Below, one piece after another: positions 40,301-52,300 of a stretch of DNA of 64,000 nt. The notes under the pieces were generated by a model. That model was not told where the DNA came from. It saw nothing but the letters and a program-made list of their open reading frames with translations, and did no database searches. This DNA is from Tomocerus qinae (Eukaryota > Arthropoda > Collembola > Entomobryomorpha > Tomoceridae): assembly GCA_020055645.1 (NCBI GenBank), contig CM034549.1, forward strand, positions 15,769,930-15,833,929, written 5' to 3'. Each line of letters starts with the position of its first letter. Position 1 is the stretch's first letter. The position numbers and the translations under genes were made by a program.

Positions 40301-43300
40301 TACGTAAAGTGACTAATCCTCTCCTACTCCTTTCTCTCCTCTCTCCACCTTTTCATATCATGCTACCCAATATTCTCATTATGCTCAAAACAAAACAACC
40401 GAGTACTCTGTGTCCCATTTTAGCAGCTGTGTACATTCAAATACGCTTCAATTCAGTTCATGAATTTTAACCCCGACATGTCGCCACGCCACAATGTACC
40501 CATTCAAGTTAAAGTGGATTTATGTTGGATCCAAAATAAACCTATTTTGGACTTATAACACTTATGGAATCCGAAAGAAACCTCAAAAATAGTACACAAC
40601 AAATTGTGTGCCCACTTGTATTTTTGTACATAATAAATCGAATAAATCTTATCATTTGCAGGCAATTCAAATAGTATACTTCTAATTGCACTTTATTAGA
40701 CAAGTTGTCTATTCTAATGCTCCATATTTTGAAAACTATAAGGTAAAACGATGGGGAATTATTGCTGGAGTAGTATATTTGGACTGAAGCATATTGCCAA
40801 TTACGAAGATTAGGAAGGACACAGGGGAGCAACTCAGATAAAACATCTGAAACTGTAAATAGTCTTGCCCATAAATTGCGTAGAATAAAATATACATTTC
40901 CTACTGGTAGCCGAATATCATCAAAGGATTATGATCCCGTCTGAGAATTCTAGCACATAGTCTTAGAGAGTTGGAATCTAATCCCAAAATAAAACTTAAG
41001 CTGTAACAGACGTCATGCAATTTTCAAACTTTCCAGACTTACTTACACTATCTGCACAGTATCACTTGTAAGTATACGCAGAGCAACAATAAGTTCCCTT
41101 CTCATTATTGTTGGTGGATTCTACTAGTCATAGACACATAATTTATTGCGTCTGTCTTATGTCTACAATCTCCGCCTTTGTACTAACAAGATAGTTCACA
41201 CATAGGCACATTTGCCTACAATTTACTGCTGCGAATAATTATAAAATTTTATTTAATATCATGAGCAGTGAGTATAATGAAAACCTACAACCCAACGAGT
41301 AAACTTCAAAAGTATATAAATAATAAAACTACGCACACATTAAAGAATCTATGTATGTTAGTCTGCTTAATTCCTTTTTTGCTACATTACTGCTGCTACA
41401 GTGGTTAAGTGGTTACTTTGGGTGAATGCTAATTACGTGCAGAGAGGCATAAATCTCTAGTCTATTCCAACTCCAAAATCAGAGTAAATAGATCCAGATA
41501 AAAGTCTTACAACAGCGACCGTACATTTCTGATGAAGTGAGCAGCGGAATTTGCTCTCCCGAAATTCGTCATAAGTAAGCCGGATTTTTTATTCTTGAAT
41601 ATTATGTTCACGTTGCTTCTACGTCCACAGATAATACACACACAATTATAATCCCTACAAAACCTTTCATTTTTGCATACCTATAGGTATACAGGCTGTT
41701 GTTATTAATTTGCTTACAAGTTAATTATCGTACCGTACAGGATTGTAACTTAATTTTCATACTGCGTGGTACTTATTTTTTTAAAATTACAATTTTTCAT
41801 GCTAGGCAGCACAACAAAAATCTCTTTCATTACTAAAGTTAGATACGTAATAACAGAATCGGTCACTGAAGCATAACTATTGTCATTAAATACTTCACCG
41901 ACATGACTATAATCAGTAGTAGATTTAATGATATCACTATAAGTTCAGCTATCAAGGAAGTGAAATTGACACAAGAACATATAAAATCTTAGTATTAATA
42001 ATTCCTTTGTTAATAGATGAATAATTTTCTCAAAGGATCAGACAAGCACTTCTATTTTCTATTCATCAATAGCGGATGATAAGATCTTATTGAATCATTA
42101 GAGAATTATATTGTTAAAATAAGGATTTAATCGATGTAAACGATAGCTGCATGCTCCTAATACATATAAATCGTGCAATAGAGCAATAAACGTTATTTTA
42201 CAAATTACTATCAGCACAGAATGCAGCACAAACATATGTGGGTATACGTACGTACTGAAATAGAAAGCTACTTAATATTTAATGACGAATGACTGGTAGT
42301 ACAAGAACGGTTAACCAATTAATGATAATAATATCCATTTTTGGGGGGCACATTGTCTTAAGCAGCCTGCGGTAGTACAGTAGTGGATATTCTAGTAGTA
42401 CACCAAAAACACAACCTAATTATGTCACTGCTTAGCCATGCTCAAGCAACACTTATTTATAGAATCCTACATATATACACAGACTACACAGACTTATCAA
42501 ACGTTCACGATGGGTGAGCAATAACCATTGAAATGGAACTGGCAATGCATTTCTGAGAATTATCAGAATAAATGAGATAATGATACAATGCACTTTTGAT
42601 TAAGATGTACCTACCATTTCTGATCAATGAAATAGAACAGTACTGATAAGGTTGTATGTAAAAACTGACTGTAGACAGAATATAAATTGTAGCTACTTGA
42701 CATAAATATTTCGTCCAAAATGATTTCACGTTAGCACAAGAAGTGTAGTAGATGTATTTTAGTAAATGTATTTCAATAGGCTAATAATTTGTTAGTTCAA
42801 TCGTCAATAGCCAGTATAAAGAAACAGGGCACAGTACAGCACAACGATGTTTTGGAAGTAAATGCTTGTCTTTGACTTCCTTTCAACTGTACGTCACTTC
42901 TAATTCACACAAGCTATCAACTCTGAGCATTTGGGTTTAGCCTAACTATAATGTCTTATGCAGTTCCTGCACACATTGTACAAGTATAGAGTAGCTCACA
43001 GCTTAAAATACCCGTTTTTTTCATGCAACCTTGTTTTCTGCTGTATCTCATGCAGCCAGAAGGAGTAGAAACTCGAAACTGTATAATTGATGTACAATTT
43101 TTTAGTTTCTTCTTGTTTTATTACGCTTCACTTATTGAACCCTCTTCCTTAGAAATAAAACCAAAACAGTCAACAATAATTATGCAATGTACAAATCTCC
43201 GTTGTAAACCTCAAAACGGATGTTTTAGTCAATGTTTTCCTTTCAAATAACCTTCTAGTTTCACATTGGGCATTTTCCATGATTCACTTCACCAATAATA

Positions 43301-46300
43301 CATCAAGAAATAATTCATAATATTTTGGACACAAACAATTTCACGCTTTTTGATGGGTAATAAGGTGAAAAGGGTCTGATTATCCACAGCAAATTGAGTT
43401 ATTTTATGTAAATTAGCTATCTAGCTCTAGTAGATCATAATTAATTGGAAATTTTGAAGTGTTTGTTAGCAGAACTGAGTGAGTGACAATTACACGCATG
43501 AATAAATATAGTATAATCAATACAAGTTAACTAGCTGGTGGAACTGCAGACTTTGAACTGACGTTCCTTATCTATACGACACAAATGTTAACTAACCATA
43601 AGAAGACCTAGCAAGTCAAGTCAACGAATGTACTTCGGAGCATTCTCCAAAGTCAACTGTGGAGTCCTCACAGTCAATGTGCTCGACTTCTCCTCGCTTC
43701 TGTGTCTGTGTAGACTTATAAGTTGGAGGAAATCAACTCAATCCAACCTCAAGTAAGTAGTCTCGCAAGTAAAGTAAACCAGAACCCAAACTAGAACTAC
43801 AATATACACCATTATTCGCCACTCACTCCTGACTCCTGCACAACATTGTTACTAAACTAAATCTACAATATCAAAACCATAGTAGTTTACTTATCGTTAC
43901 TTATTTAAGTTTCCTTCATTCTTCCTATGGCTTTATGGTTTTCCGTTACAAAGCATACGATCCCATGATCTTCCATTTAATATCAACAGACAGCTTCCTT
44001 GAAGAATGTGGTTACGCTTAAGCACACAATCTAATGCAACAGCCCACAATATACGAACCTATAATATTGATTCACTTTTAAGAAAAAATATCGATTAAGG
44101 GTCCCAAGTTAGATATTAAAATTCCACATCAAAAGTTCCTTAAACACTCTGGTAACACTTGGGACGTCAGAAACTTGGTGAGAATTAGATACGTGCCATG
44201 AATATGAATGGCTGCATTGTTTCCCACTATCTACATCCTTAAACCATCAAAAATCATACTATATTTCTTCCGAGATTTATTTTTACAGTCTAACTATCGT
44301 TTTTCAATCTTTTTCCCACTATGTCTTTAAACATGCTCCATAATGGCCATTTTATCTATCGATAAGATATCTATAACATGGTCATAAATGTAGTAAAAAT
44401 TTGTTATATTATAAACATGCCTTAGTCTGCAGATTTATTAGTATAAAGATTGGCATTATCAACTAAATTACAAACATATAAGATTAATAAACAGAGCGAC
44501 TGAGTGAGCTAGAGCAGTACATTGCATTTGCAAAAAAGTGAAAAGATAGCCGGATAACTTGAGTAAACATCCAAGGACTGAAGATGATTATTCCTTTTTT
44601 ACTTGACTCTTTGACTTGAACATTAAGTCTGCCTGGTCATGTAAATGTTCATGTCTTGTTTCTATTACGTTCATCAGAACAGACAACGAGTTTCTTATGA
44701 ATTCTATCTTGGGAATTGTGACTCTGCGTTATGCGGATAATGTAAGTAAACTAATGATAATGAATAATAATGATAGAGCATACAGAAAAACATGTCTTAT
44801 ACCTACCCGGCTCCATTTAAATACTATTTAGTACGCTTACAATTTGTAAGACCATGTAATAACTGCATTTATACATGCAAGAAGCTCACAATACCGTGCG
44901 GTGGTCTGGAATTTCACTCCACCATAGTGTATTCTAGTATTTAGGGTACAATGATCTCTACATTCACGGAAACATTTTATCGAATAACAAACTACTTGAA
45001 AAATAGGATTTAATTTATGTGAAGAAAACAGGCATCTACATTAGCTAATTTAAAAATTATTATTAATTTTCACGTAAGCATAGATGGACTAGAAAGTGTA
45101 CATCCAAATTTCATAATTTTGCCAGCATATTTTCCAAGTTAGAATTATTCCCGGATAATGTGCAACCTTAAAAATATATGTATAGTAAGAGTTGACATTA
45201 AGAACTGGATTCAGCCAATGCGGCTCCGGAATATTCTTCTGCATACACAGTGTCTGCACATATACACAGACTCTGTTTTTAACTTTCCGTCACTTGGCAC
45301 AGAAATCATTTGGTTCAGGTTAGAGAATAGTCTCCTTGTGGCTTTTTTCAGTGAAGACACACCCTATCTAAACCACTTAGCAACTGTGTTTCTTCTGACA
45401 CTTCTTTTATTAGCTCTTCCTAATAATCAGTGCAAAGAAAACTAGAAAACTTTCCAAACACAAAAGGAAGTGTGCTTAGCAGTATCAAAGGACTTCTATG
45501 ACATTTTTTCCTTATGGAGTAAAGTCTCAATGTAACTACTATTGGTGTCGTTTTTTGTCAGTCAACTGTAAACAAAATGAGGAAAAAGGTCTCTGAACTT
45601 GTTCAATTTAATGATGTGAGCCAGTAAAACTAAGTCTTACGTAAGCTCTCAAAAAAAGCCATGCATTTTCCTTCCCTCTTTTATCTGTAGTATAGAGCAA
45701 AGATGCATGAATCAAAAAAATACATTGATTTTACTCGAGAACAGATTGATTGTAGATGCATTCCAATTTTCAGTAGTATAAGTGCATTACTTAAATATAA
45801 AACTGATCCTACTGATACAGAAAGACCGTTACAAGATATTGCGCAATAAGAATTTTTATGGGATGAAAGTAATAAGAGCACTATTATACGATTCACTTTG
45901 TGGAGACATACATACATACTAAGTCTATCTCCTCTGCACTCAACAAAATCCTATTTCAGGGCATTTGCTTGCAAATTATATTACTTTTTTTGGAACTTGG
46001 AAATAAGAAAGAAGGGATTTAGTTTTATCTGTTTGTCTCCGTCTCGACGCTATATTTCTTTTATCTCTATATTGCTGTCACTTCTATTCAACCAACTTCA
46101 CTTTCCGCTATCTCATTCTCTATTGAATCTTTGAACACTCATGCACTGCCATGAATTCGATTTCTTCTGTCTTCTTTTCTAATTAAATCTGCCAAGACCA
46201 CGATTCCCCTAAACACCATTTCCCTACTACTTTTCTTCGCAAAATAAAATTAGCAATTTCTCCAGTAAGTGATTCTACTTATATTTTAATCAACTCAAAG

Positions 46301-49300
46301 GTTATATTGTCTATACGAAATACTAAAGTATCTAAAGAAACATCTAAAATAACAAAGTACTTTCCAGAAATTGCATTTTCACTGTTTCTCATTCATGAAC
46401 TGCGAGATCTCATTGAAGAAAAGCTTTTATTACCCATAATTCATAGTGACGTATACAATCTTTTTGGGAACAATCAACAATCGTTCCGAATTGCTCCGGA
46501 GTTTCTTTGAATCATTCACCATTTGATTGCTAAACCACTCTTATTTTACAGATAGTGTCAAATGATAGATGAGCTAAGCGTAGCGTGATCGATAACCTTC
46601 TAAACGTTGCTGGAAATCATCTATACTCTTTCCTCCATTGATAAATAAATAAATAAATCAAAACAAACCGCTTGACTTCGGCTAAAGACCAAAAAAGGAA
46701 AATCAAGCATTGAGGAATTAAATATTGGATGCACGTTCTCTGTCTAATGCACCAACGTATAGGTGAAAGGTTTTCCAAATTACTCAACGTTGTTGATTTA
46801 GGGAGTGAAAGTTTCATTAAGGCTGCGGAAAGGGCCACTCTTTAATTTAAAAGAAACCAATGGCAGATTTGTGGTGCCAGGCATATAGAAAACTGTGTTA
46901 AGTAGGTAATCCTTGTTTGTTGGTTTATCAAGCACCTACTTTTGTGTACACATGTCACAGAGACGCAATTTAGAGGTAATAAAAGCCAATCTCTCCCAAG
47001 GGAGCCCAGGGCGTTTCCGTTATTTTCTTAAGAAAGGCGAAAGTCTTACGTGTACATCATTTTATCAAAATAGTACTCACTCGCTAAGATTTATTATTAA
47101 CTAAACTAGGCGCAAAAGACAGTACAAGTTGCTAGAAGATTCTAGGAGAGTTAATTAAAAAGGCAATCAAAGCTCCCTAAACAATTCTGCAATAGAAAAA
47201 GTTGTTTCATCTGTTATGATTGTTTTTTCGAAACACTAATACCTAGTGCTTGGTAATAACTTTTATAAATGACATTTCATTAACTTGCTGAAAGTCATTG
47301 CTATTGGGACGACCTGAAATTATAAATAGTATTAGCATTCCTAGAATGAAGAGATCTTCAAAAAAACATTTAGTAAAAATAGATATAGTAAAAAAAGGAA
47401 ACGGATTATACGACTGGAGAATGCAGACGTATATTTGTTATTGCGTAATCAAATGTAAAGATCTATTATGCTCAACAAGACAGATGAAGTTAGTGTTGAG
47501 AATTCCGCACCCGTAGCAGTAATTCTCTCTTGCAGCTTAGCGTAGCGCAATGTCAACCAAGTTGCATCTAATAAAAAGAAATGCTCATTCAATTATAGCT
47601 AATTATGATTTGCATGCATTGTTAGATACAATACATAACAAACTAAGCTGTCATGTTGTGAAATTTATAGGTGAAGAAGGGACACTAATAGCTTTTAGTT
47701 CAAGACTAAAATAAAGTTTCATTAAGTCTTCTCCGAAAACAAACTTAAGTACCCTTAATTCTTGAAAACAAATGGTATTGTAGAAGTATCTCCTTAAGCA
47801 TTTGAAACCAAATAGTGTCAATCTCCAAACAAGTTACATCTGTTAAAATTAAGCGAACCGGAAAGAAACGCCGAAAATAAACTGTCATCGCGCAACGGTT
47901 GTTTTCCAAACAAGAATTCACTGGCATAATACCTGATAGCCACCTCTAAAAATAGTTGTTTATAAAGTCTGAGAAAAACAAGTCTAAAATTAAGCACTGA
48001 GAATTCTGAACATTTGCATTCGTTTACTATGTATGATATTGTACCAAGTTATCGTCGGAAACTCTTTACTTACCAACACTATCACGCATTAACTATATTC
48101 ATGTTAACTCTCAAGAACCACATGCCATCCACAAACCTTGCCAATCTACCTAAATATTGCAGAAAAGCATCAAGTGAACAGACACACTGACTACTTTTCA
48201 TCTTGATGTCGGGGCTCTGCATTCCTTAAACAATCTCCCGCAACAATTTCTTTGTTGCTTCAATCCCCCAATGGAAAACTTATTCTCTTGCCACTTATAA
48301 CCACAAGGATTATGACATAAAAATTAATGCATTTCTTCAAAACATTTAAATGAAAATCACTTTGATTGAATTATTATTATTAATTATTATTATTATTATA
48401 TTATTGTGCCACTGTCTTAAAAAACTATTAAATAAAAAATATACTCTATTAAAATCTGTAGATATCTTTTTGCGCAGAGTCGTTGTTACTGTTATATCAA
48501 TTTCACATGCACCTACCTATTTGACAGAAAAAAGTCTTGGACTAACTTTTGGCAAAAACAAGAGCTAACATATTATGTACAAACAAAATTATTAGACAAC
48601 CCCCATCACGATTTTATGTACTACAATTCTGCAATTTCAGTATGTAAACCATCTAAATTAGTTTTTTATCTTTGAGTAAACCTAACATGCTATATTATGT
48701 CTGTGGGTGGATAAGATGAAACTAGCAAAGAATAGCTTTGAGAAAATCAAAGATTCATAAAAATACAATCAAATCGAGTAGCACAATTATTCTGTCGGTA
48801 AAAATAACATTTTAGCTCCTTGTAATAATCCGGATGACGCAAAGACAATAACTACGCAATAAGATGAGATAAAAATAGCCAAAAACGAATTTAAATAATG
48901 TAATAAACCTAAAATATATCAGCTACCTCATTTAGCCTCAAGAAAATCTAAAATTGTCCCATGAAACTTTTGGTGAAAGATTCTACTTTCTCCAGTACAG
49001 CATAGTTATACATATTATAATGTACAGCATGCTTGCCCATTACTGATACAATTGATATTTTCAATAAATCATTCAATATATTTACGAGATTAAAAATTAG
49101 TATAAACAAAAATTACTACACATGGTGACTAAAGGCTTATAATAGTAGCAACTTCTTTAGTTTATCATCCGCCATTTTTATATCGCAAAAGTTTTGACGA
49201 TGTATACAATTTGTCTTTTATTACGCAAGTTTAAAATGTTTCTAAACTCTAGACTGAGACTGAATCCTAACTTCAGACTTCATTTAGTCAATTTCTAGGT

Positions 49301-52300
49301 AATTTAATTTAAATTATTGAAATTTTGTGAAATCAACGAGTAAAACTCATATACTGTGAAGTTTCAACATTAAAAGTTAGTTCTATTCACCAACCATTTC
49401 TCTGTTCACATAAAAGAGGAAAATTATTGTTCAGAGGACTATAAAAATTACTTTTCTAGTGAAAGTAGTTCGACTACATAGAATATTGGTTTAGTTCTTC
49501 GCTATTAAGTATGATAGGCCTATCTCGAATGCACAACACTTACATAAAACTATGTACTTTCACCAACCCCAATAACCATGTTTGTGTGACGTAGTAAGGA
49601 AAGTAGCAGTGTGATCACTTCCAGGCTGCGTTGTAACATTAACAGTAGTCCCACACTGATGCAGTTCAGCCCATCTGCTTTCTCCAATCGCGGAACGTAA
49701 AGTAACTTGAGGCAATCCTACTCTGTCATCGACTATCCTACCTACTACATAGAAAAATCAGACAATTCTTTTCTATCTAACATGTGTGTATGAACCACAA
49801 GTTCTGAAACACCATAGAAAGTATAAATACTCCTCTGTAATTCAATACGCTGCCTCTGTCGAATTAACGTGTCTCCAGCTCCAACGAATTTCCCTTGCAA
49901 ACTAAATCGCAGACATAAAACTTCTATCCTGCATTCATAATTACAAACGCGAAATACATATACTTACCAGAAACAAAATGTCTGCCATACATAAAACAAT
50001 AGGACATCATATACAGACAACCTTGGTAAAAACATGCCACAGCCACACACAAACTACTATTCTTGTGTACATGTATAGCAGAGCCAATGCAATGCATGGC
50101 GTGCCCAATCCCAAATAGAGCGAAATAAAAAACTTATAAGTTTGCATGCCTGGATATTACATCATATAAAGTAGTAAAGTACTTAGTAACATCACTCAGA
50201 TGAATAACGAGACAGAAGCTTTTAACTCTCAACACCTGAGTTTCTCCTCGTGGTGACTTTTTTCCTTTGCATCTAGCTGCAACCAAATGACTTTACCACT
50301 CTGCTAAATGTCTCATTTCCATTACCATACAAGCCGAACTTCTACTACCATGCAAATTCAACCAGATTCTCCTTTCCTTTCATTTTCGTTAAAGAACCAT
50401 TCAATTAAAGACCCTTTTAGCAAATATATTAAGCTAAAAAGCAACGTGACGTCATGTGCCTAATAGTTAATCTAACACGGCACAATGTAATAAAATTCAG
50501 TCTTTGTTTCAGGTAGCTTGCATGATAACAAAACCTGTCTATATATAGCACATGTAAAAGGATTCTTCAAGATGCTAATTAAATGTCAATTTTGTTTCGC
50601 AATAATAGCAACCAAACTCCAATCAGGGTTTTTCCAGTCTATTAGTCTTAAAACCACCATTTTCCATACTAAGAATTCCCTTTTTGCCTGAATATGACAA
50701 TACATACTGCAAGGTAAATATTTATCAAATGTATTATAGTTTGTAAATTATAAAATACTAGTTTCATATTAAATATACTAAACCATAAGATTTATAAGAG
50801 AATCTCTAAAGCTTTGTTGCGTTGCACTGATTATTAGTTTGAGCTTCTTTATGTAAGTAGCACAGTAGTATTGGATAGCACTATATGCGTCATGTCACTT
50901 TTATTGCGTAATGAAATGAAACATTCTTTTTTAATTAAGTCCTATATCAATAGGTAAATAAACCTTCGAGCTGAATTGCTTCTAGATTAAAAATATACAG
51001 AACATTTAAGGTGGAACTGTAGAAGACTATTTTACATGTGTATTTCTACTCCTGGAAAACATGGTCAAATTAACTAATTTTCAATCAATTTTGACATTGA
51101 TTATTGGATATTATTATTATCTTCTTTTGACTCTGGAGGGTTCCAAGGCTCAGACATGTCACAATTTCAACCTGTGAAGGTCACTGGCCATTTTCCAAAA
51201 AAATAATATTATTTTTGCTGGAATTGGTTAATGATTTTTTAACAAATAACTAACAGTTCTCTCAGGAAAGACAGCTTTGGGACCCTCCATAACCTTGACT
51301 GGATATCTGGTAAAAACATGAATTTTTCTAATTGAGTGAATTTTCAGTTATACTTGTTGTCCCAAAAAAATAAATGTTTTTGTACTCAACTCAGTGTAAA
51401 TAGATCGGGTTCATACTAAATTCTGCTAGATACCTAGACCAAGGAGTGCTCCACCTTAATAATGGCTGCACACACATGGTGATCATCAGCCTTTGAGAGT
51501 TAGAACAACCTTTTGCAATTTGCATTAGCGTGCATAATGTAACGAAACTCAATGATTTTTTGTGCTAGTGAAAGAAGTGAATCCGAAACCTTTCTCCGAG
51601 ACTAATAAAGTCTAAGAACCCCTTGTTTATCATTTGGACACATACAACAAGAGCAGACTTAAGACTGGATCAAAAAGTTCTGAGAAGAGACAAAGTTTCA
51701 GAAAGCCTCCCATGCTTTTTGTCATCTCATGTCTAAATTAGGTATAGAAGAATTCAGTTCAGGGACAAATTAAATACCTATAAAAGCACACAGCCACAAC
51801 ACGAGCTATCAAATGAGTACGTAGTTGTATGCAAATGGAGCTGAGTTCTGCAGAACAACAAGCAAACATTCTATTGTGTAGTGTTCTTTGAGAAAAGAAT
51901 ACATTACAGTTTGTGTCAGCTTGGCTTTTTTCAACTCTATTGGGTTCGGTTGCATGTTAATGTGGAATTGACTGTCATCCACGAATTCCTAATAAGTATA
52001 TAAAGCTATGTGTGCACTACTTTAGAAACGTCGCTCTGAATTGTCTTTGCATGTATGGAGTATCCATGATGCATGATTCTAAATACATACCAACGAAAAA
52101 CATCAAGTTCAATAAATCACGGAACATTTGACACCCGTCCCAGTTTCAGGTCGAATTATACATAAGGGTGCACTCATTTTTAACTCAGCAAGTATAAAAG
52201 AAGTGACTTAAAACGAGACAAATTTCTCTATGCACTACATTGGCATTCACAAATACTTGCACAATAACCGTAAACACTATTAGCCCTAAAGGAAGGGTAC

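Noticed and set aside
46307-47104. Plus-strand open frames of 63-67 codons
   Set aside because: No recognisable domain, no clear ATG with good context for the first one, and length is within chance expectation for long AT-rich introns.
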